A stretch of DNA of 64,000 nt from JANLYC01 sp963750495 (GCA_963750495.1 CAVVQV010000006.1:124001-188000); one strand, 5' to 3'; positions 7,756 through 17,076 are shown, counted from the stretch's first letter. A program made the numbers and translations. Notes: a model not told the origin generated them from the sequence alone.

Positions 7756-8901
7756 TCAACCGGTCCGGCGACCCTGGGTCAGCAAAGCCTTGCCTCGCCG
7801 CGCCCACCCGCGCGCGGCGGAACCGGCGCGCGCACGAACCGTCGCCGCCGCTGTCGCGTTCGGGGTGACCTGCGGAGCGGCCTGTTGGTCGGCGCGAAGT
7901 TTCTGCCTCGTCTCGCGCAGTGCCTTGCGACGGGCCCGCTTCGCATCGGCGGCGGCGACATCGTGGGCGATGGCGCTGGCATCCCGGAACAGCCTGGAGT
8001 ATCGGCTCGTCAGCTCGTCGAGCGCGCCCTGGATATCGTCATCGTGACCATGCCGATCCGCAAGGTGGCACAGGCCGTTCCAGGTGTCCTCGGCTACCTC
8101 GCGCAGGTTGTCGGGGACGTCGAGGTCGTCCCAGGTGACCTCGTGCCGACGTAGCGTCGGGTCGATGAACTCGTCAACGGGATGCCGCTCGGACGACGAC
8201 AAGTCGGTGTTGAAGGTGAGGTCGAGCTCTGTCCGCACGCCCTCGAGGGTGCTCCTCCAGTCGGCGATGAGGGCGTCGTACCGGACGAAGGACCGGGGTG
8301 CGGTCCTCGTCTGCCGCTCGCAGATCAGGTTGGCGTTGATCCAGCGAGCGACGCTCGTCACCTGATAGCGGCTCACCCGATCGGGGTCACCCTTGGCGTA
8401 GTAGGTGGAGCGGCTGCCAGTCACCTCCGCTGGGTGACGCAACATCGTCAGGTAGCCAGTCTGCAGGCCCACCGCGTCGGCAGCGTCCGCCCAGAGTCGG
8501 GGCATCCACGCAGAACGTGGGTCCTTGACGACCAGCTGCGGCGCGAACTTCGACTGCTCACGGAGCCAGCCCTCGATCTCGAGCTGGTCGTCCGGCGTCA
8601 GCACCCGCTTGATGTCGTCCAGGGCCTCCGGGCGGGCGTCGAAGTTGTCGATCAGAGCACGGTCGAAGATCTTCCGGTGGAAGTCGATCGCCCACTTGGA
8701 CTCGTAGAAGCCACGCGGGTTGGACTTGTTGGTGCCGAGCACCGGGAAGGGGAGGTGCAGGCCCAGGAAGTACAAGCTCCCGGACACGGTGCTGGTCCCG
8801 CTGCGTCCTGCTCCCGTGACCAGCACGAACCGGGGGTTCGCTGACTGGACCAGGTCGGCATCCACGTCCGGTTCCTCTAACACCCTGGCTCCTTCAGACA
8901 T
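7756..8901 (-). CDS. sulfotransferase family protein
   Basis: A 381-residue PAPS-dependent sulfotransferase-like protein. The phosphosulfate-binding loop GAGRSGTS is at 30-37; NPRGFYESKWAIDFHRK and LVVKDPRSAWMP follow, and LRHPAEVTGSR fits the 3'-phosphate-binding region. The C-terminal 60 residues are Ala/Arg-rich and probably disordered. It is a clear paralogue of the protein encoded at 14226-15356, which has the same NPRGF and VVKDPR motifs. The ATG at 8901 was chosen because the frame further upstream is antisense to the next gene. Surrounding glycosyltransferases suggest that a surface glycan is the acceptor. Confidence 0.87.
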   Translation of the reverse strand: MSEGARVLEEPDVDADLVQSANPRFVLVTGAGRSGTSTVSGSLYFLGLHLPFPVLGTNKSNPRGFYESKWAIDFHRKIFDRALIDNFDARPEALDDIKRVLTPDDQLEIEGWLREQSKFAPQLVVKDPRSAWMPRLWADAADAVGLQTGYLTMLRHPAEVTGSRSTYYAKGDPDRVSRYQVTSVARWINANLICERQTRTAPRSFVRYDALIADWRSTLEGVRTELDLTFNTDLSSSERHPVDEFIDPTLRRHEVTWDDLDVPDNLREVAEDTWNGLCHLADRHGHDDDIQGALDELTSRYSRLFRDASAIAHDVAAADAKRARRKALRETRQKLRADQQAAPQVTPNATAAATVRARAGSAARGWARRGKALLTQGRRTG

Positions 8902-9075
8902 TCCGGTCGACCCTTCCGCAAGGACTGGCCGCGAGGGGGAGCATAGCGGTCCGGGCGGAGGGTATGGACACCGGCGACCCCCGGCAGGAACGGTCCCGTA
9001 CCGACACCGGCAAGTCAGGGAAGAACCGTCCCAAAGTGTAGGGTGACGCTCTCTGGACACACCGAGAACCCGAGG

Positions 9076-12000
9076 ATGGACGCTGCCCCGATGAGCCTCA
9101 CGACCGCAATTCGCCGGCAAGGCGGGCGCGTGAAGAGACGGCTGATCCGGCTCAGATCCGAGGTCGCTGTCGCCGCTCACAGGTCGGCCCGGCCGGTCGA
9201 GGACATCACCGTCTCCATCATCGTCCCGATCTACAATGTCGAGGCCTATCTGGACGAGTGCCTGGACAGCCTGCGCCAGCAACGCCACCGCAATCTCGAG
9301 ATCCTCGTCGTCGACGACGGCTCGCCCGACGGATCCGCTGCGATCGCGATGCGGCATGCCGCAGAGGACAGCCGCATCCGCGTCATCCGGCGCGACAACG
9401 GTGGGCTGGGTGCCGCTCGGAACACCGGGGTTCGCGAGGCCACCGGCGACTACCTGTGCTTCGTCGACTCCGATGACGTCATACCTCTCGATGCGATCTC
9501 GACGATGGCGGCAGTCGGCAACAAGACCGGTTCTCAGATCGTGGCCGGGGCGATGATCCGCTTCAACTCGACGCGACGCTGGCGACCCGACTGGGTCGAG
9601 CTGCATGCCCAGGAGAGGTTGCACCTCCGGATCCGGGACTGGCCGTCCCTGGTGCGCAACAACTACACGACGGGCAAGTTGTACGACACGACCTTCTGGC
9701 GCAGCTGCAACCTGTGGTTCCGTGAGGGCGTCTCCTACGAGGACCAGCCGATCATCACGCAGCTGTTCATCCGCGCCAAGGGCATCGATGTCATTCCGAC
9801 GGTCACCTACGAATGGCGTCAGCGTGACGACCTCAGCTCGATCAGCCAGCAGATGCACACCTTGCCCGATCTCGTCGACCGCGTAGCGGCCTGGCGGGAG
9901 AGTCACCGCCTTCTCTCCGTCGAGGCTCCGCGGGGCGTCTACGAGGCCTGGCTGACCACGCTGTACTCCGCCCACTTCCACTGGTATCTACGCAGTACGT
10001 CGACCGTGGATGACGATTACTGGGCGCTGTTGCAGAGCAGCGTCGTGGAGATGACAGCGCACGCTCCGGCCCACCTGCTCACGTCGGTCAGCCCCCAATT
10101 CCGGATCCCGGTCGAGCTGGCCCTCCGCAACCTGCGCGACGAGCTTCACGAGTTCATCCGGGTCGGCGGCTACGGTCTCAACAACTTTCCGGCCCATCTG
10201 GAGGACACCGGCCTGGTCATGGAGCTTCCCACCTGGGGAGACGAATCCGTCGGGCTGCCGAACGACCTCTATCTGCTTCGCGATGAGGACGTCCCGTTCG
10301 TCCACCGTCTCGACCGGGTCAGCTGGACCGATGACGGCGACCTGCGGATTGCCGGTTGGGCGTACTTCCGTTTCATCGACCTGTCCAAGCAGAGCACGGT
10401 CATCACGCTCGTCGTGCGCCACTCGAGCCGCAAGGAGATCCGGGTCGACACCCATCCCGACCCAGCCCGGACATTGACGGCTCCGCTGGAGGACAAGTGG
10501 GCCGACTACCCGAGCGCTGCCTTCACAGCGACGATCCCCTTCGCAGACCTGATGGCACACGCCACGTTCAAGACGGGTGAGTCCTGGGCTTTCGATGTCC
10601 ACGTGCGCACCGGCCGGCTCGAGCGCAGCGTCGCACTCACCAATGTGCACCCCTGGGGCGCGGCACCCTCACTGGCGCCGCGTCGGTTCGGCGACGGCTT
10701 CGTGCACCGCACAGACATCGGTATGGACCGTCCGTTCATGCTGCAGTACCTGGCCCAGCTCGTTGCGCCCGAGGAGCTCACGCTGGACGGGCGTACGTTG
10801 CGGGGGCGGCTGCGCTCCTTGCGGACCGAGCACATCACCGAGCTCAGTCTGGTCAACGTCGCCGGTGACCAGGTCTTCTCGTTCCCCGTGTCGGAGGCCG
10901 GCCTGACCCCGGAGTTCTCGTTCGAGGTCCCTGGCGAGGTCCTCGCGACCCCTCCTCCTCGCGACATGACCGCCGCCATCTTTTCGCTGCGGGCGGTGCT
11001 GGCGTCGGGGCGCACCGTGCTCGTCACGTCGATCTTCGACGACCGCGCCGACTCGACCGTGATCGGATCGCGAGTGTTGTCCTTGCGTTCCTCGCACCGC
11101 GGCGCCGTAGTCCTGGAGGTGTCTGCCGCGACCGTCGAGATCGATGCCGCTCGGATCGATGCGGACGTATTGGAGCTGTCCGGCCATGTCCCCGGGGTGA
11201 TGACAGGCAACGTCACGCTGCAGCTGACCTCGGCCAAGGCTGCATCGCATCCTGTCACCGCTGCCATCGCACACGGGCAGTTCGCCGTACAGCTTCCGCT
11301 GCGCCACTACGAGCCGAAGTTCGGAGACGCGATCCTGCCTACCCGCCGGTTCGTTCTGACGTTCACGGTCGACAGCAGTCACGCCGACAACGCGTTGTCC
11401 TTCCGGGGAGAGGCCCGGGCCAGCTCCGACCTGACCTCACAGCTGCCCATGCCGATCGACGGCGACCGCGTCGCGATGACCCTCACGAGAGCCACCGAGG
11501 GCGTCCTGGTCGCCGCGATCGTCGCGCCGATCGGCGCAGCCGCGCGCGGCTCCTACAACCGCAACCGGCTCGAGAACGAGCACCGGGAGGGCGTGCCGGC
11601 GCGGCGCGGTGAGCCACGCGAGGGGATGCTCATCGACAGCTACTTCGGTGAGGTGGCCTCCTGCAACGGCGTCGGTATCCAGCACGAGCTGAGGAAGCGC
11701 GGTGCGACGCTGCCCATCTACTGGGCCGTCAAGGACCACTCGGTCGGCGTCCCCGAAGGGGGCATCCCGGTCGTGCGCAACAGCCTCGAGTGGTACGAGC
11801 GGCTCCGCACAGCCAAGTACTTCGTCACGAACATGTACCAGCCGGCGTACCACCCGAAGCCGGACGGCCAGGTCATCATCCAGACGTTCCACGGCTATCC
11901 CTTCAAAGTGATGGGCCATTCGCACTGGGTCAACTTGCAGAACTCCAGGAAGCGAATCGAGTCGTTCGACCAACGTGCTGCCGAGTGGGACTACCTGATC

Positions 12001-12726
12001 TCACCCGCCCGCTACGCCACGCCTCTCCTGCAACGCGAGTTCGCCTACCACGGCAGGGTGCTCGAGGTCGGATACCCGCGTAACGACGTTCTCAAGTCCG
12101 CCGAGGCGCTGCAGATCCGCCCGGCGGTGCGGGAGGCGTTGGGTATACCTGCCGGTGCCACCGCCGTGCTTTATGCCCCGACCTTCCGTGACTACCTGTC
12201 CGTCGACGACCACACAGCTCCGATGGCCGACATCCTCGACGTCGACCTGCTGATGAAGCAGCTCGGCGAAGAGGTCGTCCTGCTGATCCGTGGACATGCC
12301 TTCCATGCGCGAACCGATGAGCGGCAGCGCAGCTCCGACCGGGTCATCGATGTCACCGACTATCCCGAACCCGCAGACCTCTACCTCGCCTCTGACCTCG
12401 CGGTCGTGGACTACTCCTCGCTGCGGTTCGACTACGGGCTCACCGGGAAGCCGATGTTGTACCTCGTACCGGATCTCGACCTCTACAAAGAGACGCGCGG
12501 CTGGCTGCTCGACTACGAACCGACCGCACCGGGGCCGCTGCTGTCGACGACTGCCGAAGTCGTCACGGCCATCCAGAACCTCGACGCTGTCGTCGAGGAC
12601 TTTGCCCCCGCGTACCGGAAGTTCACCGACGACTACCTCGACCTCGATGACGGCCACGCGTCCGAACGTGTGGTCGACGCGGTTTTCGTCCCCCGCGGCG
12701 ACGCGCCGCCTCGCACTGCGGAGTGA
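9076..12726 (+). CDS. bifunctional family 2 glycosyltransferase / CDP-glycerol (ribitol) phosphotransferase
   Basis: A protein of about 1,216 residues with three parts. Residues about 45-270 form a GT2 domain (SIIVPIYNVEAYLDECLD, DDGS at 80-83, DSDD at 131-134). The middle 500 residues are beta-rich and share a domain with the glycosyltransferase at 3203-4777 (GLPNDLYLL...LRIAGWAYFR). From about residue 848 there is a CDP-glycerol glycerophosphotransferase (TagF/TarL-like) domain: IQTFHGYPFKVMG, YAPTFRDYL, LLIRGHAFH, DYSSLRFDYGLTGKPMLYL. It should polymerise glycerol- or ribitol-phosphate and add sugar to the chain at the inner membrane face. Start is uncertain: GTG 9043, ATG 9076 and ATG 9091 are all possible. 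It converges on the CDP-polyol synthesis gene. Confidence 0.92.
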   Translation: MDAAPMSLTTAIRRQGGRVKRRLIRLRSEVAVAAHRSARPVEDITVSIIVPIYNVEAYLDECLDSLRQQRHRNLEILVVDDGSPDGSAAIAMRHAAEDSRIRVIRRDNGGLGAARNTGVREATGDYLCFVDSDDVIPLDAISTMAAVGNKTGSQIVAGAMIRFNSTRRWRPDWVELHAQERLHLRIRDWPSLVRNNYTTGKLYDTTFWRSCNLWFREGVSYEDQPIITQLFIRAKGIDVIPTVTYEWRQRDDLSSISQQMHTLPDLVDRVAAWRESHRLLSVEAPRGVYEAWLTTLYSAHFHWYLRSTSTVDDDYWALLQSSVVEMTAHAPAHLLTSVSPQFRIPVELALRNLRDELHEFIRVGGYGLNNFPAHLEDTGLVMELPTWGDESVGLPNDLYLLRDEDVPFVHRLDRVSWTDDGDLRIAGWAYFRFIDLSKQSTVITLVVRHSSRKEIRVDTHPDPARTLTAPLEDKWADYPSAAFTATIPFADLMAHATFKTGESWAFDVHVRTGRLERSVALTNVHPWGAAPSLAPRRFGDGFVHRTDIGMDRPFMLQYLAQLVAPEELTLDGRTLRGRLRSLRTEHITELSLVNVAGDQVFSFPVSEAGLTPEFSFEVPGEVLATPPPRDMTAAIFSLRAVLASGRTVLVTSIFDDRADSTVIGSRVLSLRSSHRGAVVLEVSAATVEIDAARIDADVLELSGHVPGVMTGNVTLQLTSAKAASHPVTAAIAHGQFAVQLPLRHYEPKFGDAILPTRRFVLTFTVDSSHADNALSFRGEARASSDLTSQLPMPIDGDRVAMTLTRATEGVLVAAIVAPIGAAARGSYNRNRLENEHREGVPARRGEPREGMLIDSYFGEVASCNGVGIQHELRKRGATLPIYWAVKDHSVGVPEGGIPVVRNSLEWYERLRTAKYFVTNMYQPAYHPKPDGQVIIQTFHGYPFKVMGHSHWVNLQNSRKRIESFDQRAAEWDYLISPARYATPLLQREFAYHGRVLEVGYPRNDVLKSAEALQIRPAVREALGIPAGATAVLYAPTFRDYLSVDDHTAPMADILDVDLLMKQLGEEVVLLIRGHAFHARTDERQRSSDRVIDVTDYPEPADLYLASDLAVVDYSSLRFDYGLTGKPMLYLVPDLDLYKETRGWLLDYEPTAPGPLLSTTAEVVTAIQNLDAVVEDFAPAYRKFTDDYLDLDDGHASERVVDAVFVPRGDAPPRTAE

Positions 12727-12732
12727 CCCCGG

Positions 12733-14229
12733 TCAGGCCGATCCGGCGTCGTCCTCGCCCAGGTCGTCCTCGTCGTCAGGTGCCGCAGGCTCGGGATCGA
12801 GCGTATCTGCGGCTGCCGCGAACTCGTCGCGGTTCGCCCCGCTCATCGGATCGAGCTTGCGCAGGTCGACGATGTGTCCGGTATCCCGTGAAACCAGCAG
12901 GTCGATGGACGCCCGCGCCACCGAGCTCGACTCGAGCAACGAATCCACCGGCTCGTGGCCGAACGCCTTGGTTCGCATGGGCGTACCGGTGCGTTCGGGG
13001 TTGATGCAGTTCACGCGGACTCCGCTCGCGGCCCACTCGTCCGCCAGCGCCTGCGTCAGGTTGACGGTTGCGGCCTTGGCCGAGGAGTAGAGGCTGTAGC
13101 CGCTGCGGCCACGGGTGTAGGAGCTCGATGTGAAGAAGAGCAGGCTCCCCTGGCTGGCCGCAAGATGTGGAAAGGCTTCCTGCGCGATCAGGATCGGGGC
13201 GAGGTAGTTGATCTCCGTGGCTGCGTAGATCGTCTCCTCGGACGTCTCGATCAGCGTGCCGCGGGGCAGCACGGCCGCGGAGTTGACCACGAAGTCGATC
13301 GAACCGAGCTCAGTGGCGACTACCGAGATGGCACGAGCGACATCCTCGCGCCGCTCGACGTGGGTCCGGGTGGTCGATCGACTGAAGGTGCGTACTTTTG
13401 CGCCGTACGACGCAGCGATCGACGCGATGTCGGCACCGATGCCGTAGCTGCCGCCGAACACGATCAGCACCTTGTCGGCAAGGGCGCTGCGGTAGCCGGC
13501 CTCGTCACGGGCGGCCGGCAGGTCCTGTGACGTGAGCTGGAACAACTTGTCGACCAGGTAGAGGTCGATCGGCTCGGTCACCTTCATGTTGCGCTCGTCG
13601 CCGCGTACGACCCAGATGGGAACTTCGGGCAGGTAGCGCAGGACCACGGTGCAGTCATCGGTCGCGACGAAGTGCGGGTCTTGCTTGGCAAGAGCGTAGG
13701 CAGCCCTGAGCACCGACGCCCGGAAGGCCTGCGGGGTCTGGCCTCGACGCAGCGACGCACGAGGTGGGATGTCCTTGATCGTGTTGTCGTCCGTGACCTC
13801 GATGATCGTGTCGGCCGAGGGGATGGCGACGTCGACGGCGTCGTAGCCGTCGAGCGCCGAGAAGCACTCGGCGATGATGCGACGGCTGACCAGTGGACGC
13901 ACCGCATCGTGGAGCAGGAGCTTGCAGTCATCGTCAGTGAGCGCCGCCAGCGCCCGCAGCGTGGTGTCGTTGCGGGTCTCGGCGCCCTCGAGGATCTGGG
14001 TGACCTTGCTGTAGCCGCCGGAGGCCACGATGGCGTGGGCGGCATCGAGATGTCCGGGCGCCATGAGCAGGATGATGTCGTCGACGTCGTCATGCCCGTC
14101 CAGCGCGGAGAGCGAGTGCTCGAGGATCGGCCGTCCCGCGATCTTGATCAGCTGCTTGGGGATGTCCATGCCGACTCGGGTCCCTACACCACCGGCCAGC
14201 AGCACGGCCACATTTCTCCGAGCGGTCAC
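12733..14229 (-). CDS. bifunctional cytidylyltransferase / SDR oxidoreductase (CDP-ribitol synthesis type)
   Basis: A 498-residue fusion. The N-terminal 230 residues are an IspD/TarI cytidylyltransferase: LAGGVGTRVGMDIPKQ, LLLHDAVRPLVS, RRGQTPQAF, VATDDCTVV. Residues about 250-470 are a short-chain dehydrogenase with GGSYGIG at 259-265, NSA at 316-318, Ser369 and the Tyr381-Lys385 pair. A highly acidic tail ends the protein. The same order is found in Haemophilus Bcs1/Acs1, which reduces ribulose 5-phosphate and activates the product as CDP-ribitol. That matches the neighbouring polyol-phosphate transferase. The 4-bp overlap with the sulfotransferase upstream (ATGA) shows co-translation. An isoprenoid (IspD) role is unlikely because of the fusion and context. 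Confidence 0.9.
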   Translation of the reverse strand: MTARRNVAVLLAGGVGTRVGMDIPKQLIKIAGRPILEHSLSALDGHDDVDDIILLMAPGHLDAAHAIVASGGYSKVTQILEGAETRNDTTLRALAALTDDDCKLLLHDAVRPLVSRRIIAECFSALDGYDAVDVAIPSADTIIEVTDDNTIKDIPPRASLRRGQTPQAFRASVLRAAYALAKQDPHFVATDDCTVVLRYLPEVPIWVVRGDERNMKVTEPIDLYLVDKLFQLTSQDLPAARDEAGYRSALADKVLIVFGGSYGIGADIASIAASYGAKVRTFSRSTTRTHVERREDVARAISVVATELGSIDFVVNSAAVLPRGTLIETSEETIYAATEINYLAPILIAQEAFPHLAASQGSLLFFTSSSYTRGRSGYSLYSSAKAATVNLTQALADEWAASGVRVNCINPERTGTPMRTKAFGHEPVDSLLESSSVARASIDLLVSRDTGHIVDLRKLDPMSGANRDEFAAAADTLDPEPAAPDDEDDLGEDDAGSA

Positions 14230-15356
14230 GCACCACTCCGTACCCGACGGGCCCGGCGCTTGAGGCCGGACAGGATCCGGCGGACCGGCCCCGGCGCCTC
14301 GCTCGCCTGTGGCGCCCGGGACGGCGCCCCGGTGGGTTGTGCCGGCGGCCGGGCGGCATCGCCGGCGGCTGCACCCTGGTTGGCCTCGTTCGACTCGGCC
14401 TGGGCACCGAGCCGGCCTTGCTGGCGGGCCAACTTCCGCGCGGCGTTCAGACTGGAGCTCACCAGTGCTTCGGCATCGCCGTACGCGGTGGCGTACGCCG
14501 TCCGCAGCTCGTCCAGCCTCGCGCCAGACGTCTCGGGTGGGGTGCCGTCGGGCGACACGGCTGCCGCACCGAGTGCCCGGTAGGTCTGCTCAGCAAGGTC
14601 TTCGAGCCAGGAGGGGACGTCGAGATCGGCCCAGTCCCGGTCCATCCGCCGAAGGGACGGGTCGACGAGCGAATCAGCGTCAGCGAGCTGTTCGTCGGTG
14701 GCGACGACGAGAGGGACGCCGAGCTCGTCTCCAGCCGCGGCCAGGGTGGGGCGCCACTGGGTCAGCAGGTCGTCGTAGCGGATCACCGCCCGATGGCGAT
14801 CGCGCGTCATGGCCTCGACGCCCAACATCATGTTCAGCCAACCTGCGGTGCGGGTGACGGCCCCGCGGGTCTGGTAGTTGAACTCCTTGCTGCGAATCGT
14901 CTCGGCCGGTGCGCGCAGCATCGTCGCGACGCACAGGTCTGCACCCAGCTCTTGCGCGACCTCGTCGTACAGCGGAACGAACCAGGCCAGCCGCGGGTCC
15001 TTGACCACCACCCGGTCACTGTTGTCGAACTGCTCGGCCAGCCACGTCTTCAGCCTCGCCCGCGCACGGGGCCGTTCGAGAACCTCGCGGGCGAGATCCC
15101 AGGCCTCAGGTCGGCCGTCGTCGTGCGAGACGCCAAGGTTGGAAAGCAGGGACTTGTGGAAGCCGATCGCCCACCGCGGTTCGCCGAATCCCCGCGGATT
15201 GGTGTCGTTCGCCTTGATCTCCGGCTGCGGGATCGCGAAGCCCAGCCGAGCCGAGAGCCCGGCCAGCAGGCTGGTGCCGCTACGTCCGGAGCCCGCGATG
15301 ACGAGGAGGGTGCGCCGCGTCGGCGCCTCGACGTTCGCATGATCCATGGGGAGCAC
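14226..15356 (-). CDS. sulfotransferase family protein
   Basis: A 376-residue sulfotransferase-like protein, paralogous to the one encoded at 7756-8901. The 5'-phosphosulfate loop GSGRSGTS is at 22-29, followed by NPRGFGEPRWAIGFHKS, VVVKDPRLAWFVP and LRAPAETIRSKEF. The last 90 residues are Ala/Pro/Arg-rich. It is the first gene of a two-gene operon with the CDP-ribitol-type enzyme, with start and stop overlapping by 4 bp. This physical coupling is the best evidence in the window that sulfation and polyol-phosphate polymer synthesis belong to one pathway. The ATG at 15345 (four residues in) is an alternative start. Confidence 0.87.
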   Translation of the reverse strand: MLPMDHANVEAPTRRTLLVIAGSGRSGTSLLAGLSARLGFAIPQPEIKANDTNPRGFGEPRWAIGFHKSLLSNLGVSHDDGRPEAWDLAREVLERPRARARLKTWLAEQFDNSDRVVVKDPRLAWFVPLYDEVAQELGADLCVATMLRAPAETIRSKEFNYQTRGAVTRTAGWLNMMLGVEAMTRDRHRAVIRYDDLLTQWRPTLAAAGDELGVPLVVATDEQLADADSLVDPSLRRMDRDWADLDVPSWLEDLAEQTYRALGAAAVSPDGTPPETSGARLDELRTAYATAYGDAEALVSSSLNAARKLARQQGRLGAQAESNEANQGAAAGDAARPPAQPTGAPSRAPQASEAPGPVRRILSGLKRRARRVRSGA

Positions 15357-15433
15357 TCTTTCACAACCACTCGGATGATCTCGGAGGTCCGACGCTGGTT
15401 CGAGGGACGATCAGCGGACGCTAGGATGCAGCA

Positions 15434-16045
15434 ATGCGCGTCTCAGACTCGAAGCGCGTGGTCTTCGTCCACCTCCCCAAGACGGGCGGAGCCACGCTCG
15501 AGAGCGTCCTCGACACCATTCCCGACATCAGGCGCAACCCGAAATCAAGACATGACACCCTCAGCGCCATCCTGGAGCGTGAGCCCGGGTTGACCGACTA
15601 CTGGATCTTCGGCTTCGTCCGGAACCCGTGGGCCCGCATGGTCTCGTGGTGGTCGATGATCGACGTCGCACAGAAGGCGGCCGACGACGGGGACGAGTCT
15701 CAGCGAGTGAAGTTCGAGCAGTATCCGCTGTGGCGCAAGACCCAGGGCTACGACTTCGAGACCTTCATCCTGCGCGGCATGGACGAGGTGCAGCGACTTC
15801 GTCTTCCGCAGATCGAGATCCTCACCGCCGGTGACCGGGTGGCCGACTTCATGGGACGGACCGAGAACTACTTCGACGACGTCAACAAGGTGCGCGCAAA
15901 GCTCGGCCTACCGGTCGAGGCGGAGCTCCCGCACAAGCACCGCGGCAGCCACGGGCCCTACCGGGACTACTACACCCCGAAGACGAGGGACAAGGTGGCG
16001 GAGGTCTTCAAGCCGGACCTCGACGCTTTCGGCTACGAGTTCTGA
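15434..16045 (+). CDS. sulfotransferase family 2 domain protein
   Basis: A 203-residue sulfotransferase of the carbohydrate type. The 5'-phosphosulfate loop is HLPKTGG (13-19) and the 3'-phosphate loop is FVRNPWARMVSWW (61-73). YFDDVNKVRAKLGL and HRGSHGPYRDYYTPKTRD are typical of the C-terminal half, and the end (FKPDLDAFGYEF) is the usual ending of the family. It is a different subfamily from the other two sulfotransferases nearby. It diverges from the 14226-15356 gene across 77 bp, which must hold both promoters. The acceptor is unknown; a glycan made by the neighbouring genes is likely. Confidence 0.9.
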   Translation: MRVSDSKRVVFVHLPKTGGATLESVLDTIPDIRRNPKSRHDTLSAILEREPGLTDYWIFGFVRNPWARMVSWWSMIDVAQKAADDGDESQRVKFEQYPLWRKTQGYDFETFILRGMDEVQRLRLPQIEILTAGDRVADFMGRTENYFDDVNKVRAKLGLPVEAELPHKHRGSHGPYRDYYTPKTRDKVAEVFKPDLDAFGYEF

Positions 16046-16079
16046 CAGCTGCTCACCGCAAAGACGGCCGCCCTGGCCA

Positions 16080-16106
16080 GGAGCCGGTGGCGTGGCCACC
16101 GGCTCC
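16080..16106. terminator. bidirectional hairpin terminator between converging genes
   Basis: A perfect 12-bp stem (GGAGCCGGTGGC at 16080-16091, GCCACCGGCTCC at 16095-16106) with a 3-nt loop lies 34 bp after the plus-strand sulfotransferase stop and 16 bp after the minus-strand binding-protein stop. There is no T run, as is common in actinomycetes. Its location makes a shared terminator the simplest reading. Confidence 0.75.
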
Positions 16107-16122
16107 CCGCATACGGCACGGG

Positions 16123-17076
16123 TCAGCTCAGACCCTTGTCGGACAGGAACTGAGCCGCGACGTCCTCTGGCTTCTGCCGCTCGACGTCGACCTTGGCGTT
16201 CATCGTGGCGAGATCCTCGGTCGTCAGGGCCGCGGACAGCTTGTCGAACAGCTGCGTCAGGTCGGGGTTGGCCGTGAGGAAGTCGGTGTTGACGGCCGGC
16301 GTGAGGTTCTGTGCCGGCTGGATGCCCTGGTCGTCCTCGAGCAGGACGAACCCGGCTTCATCCAGGGTGCCGTCGGTCGTACCGGTCTCACCCATCTGGA
16401 CCTCGCCGCTCGTGACCGCGTCCTTCATCTGCGCGCTGCCGAACTCGAGCGGCACGATGCCGCTGATGTCGAGGCCGTAGACATCCTTCAACCCGCCCTC
16501 GCAGTCGGCACGACCTTCGCAGTCCGGCGGCGCGGCGAGCTTGATGGGCTGGCCGAGTGCTGCGAGGTCGGACAGTGTCGTGAGGTTGTTGTCGCCGGCA
16601 AACTGCTTCGTCACGAAGAACGCGTTCTGGTCAGTCGCCTCTGACGGCGGCAGGATCGAGATCCCCTTCTTCTCGGCGAGCGGCTTGAGCGCGTCGAGGG
16701 TCGCCTGGGGGTCGTTGGTCGACACCACCGGAGCATCGGCACCGTTCTCGTCGGTGTTGAGGTAGTCGGTGATCCCGGCGAGATAGTCCGGCACGATGTC
16801 GACGCTGCCCTTGCTCAGCTCGGGAATGTAGACGTCGCGGGTCGTGACCAGCTTGGTGGTCACGCTGTAGCCGTCGCCTTCGAGCAGCTTCTGGTAGATA
16901 GCGGCCAGGATGCGGCTCTCGGTGAAGTCCTGACCTCCGACGGTCACGCTCCCCTTGTCGCCGTTCGCCGTCGTGCCGCCATCCTGGCTCTCGAGCGTGT
17001 TGCTGTCTCCACAGCCGGCAGCTGCCAGCAAGGCCACGCTGGCAAGCGCCATGCCGATGATGCGCTGGGTCCTCAT
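16123..17076 (-). CDS. glycine betaine/choline-type ABC transporter substrate-binding lipoprotein
   Basis: A 317-residue OpuAC/ProX-like binding protein. The signal peptide ends in a lipobox LLAAAGC with Cys22 as the lipid anchor. VTVGGQDFTESRILAAIYQK and IVPDYLAGITDYL are family motifs. It should bind betaine, choline or a related osmoprotectant outside the membrane and hand it to the two permeases encoded upstream on the same strand. It follows the second permease gene by about 130 bp, a gap that may carry its own promoter or a processing site. The ligand cannot be fixed by eye. Confidence 0.93.
   Translation of the reverse strand: MRTQRIIGMALASVALLAAAGCGDSNTLESQDGGTTANGDKGSVTVGGQDFTESRILAAIYQKLLEGDGYSVTTKLVTTRDVYIPELSKGSVDIVPDYLAGITDYLNTDENGADAPVVSTNDPQATLDALKPLAEKKGISILPPSEATDQNAFFVTKQFAGDNNLTTLSDLAALGQPIKLAAPPDCEGRADCEGGLKDVYGLDISGIVPLEFGSAQMKDAVTSGEVQMGETGTTDGTLDEAGFVLLEDDQGIQPAQNLTPAVNTDFLTANPDLTQLFDKLSAALTTEDLATMNAKVDVERQKPEDVAAQFLSDKGLS

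Noticed and set aside
8902..9981. Long minus-strand extension of the sulfotransferase frame (741 residues in all)
   Set aside because: The extension is antisense to the well-supported GT2 domain of the large fusion and has no family motifs; the ATG at 8901 gives a normal sulfotransferase.
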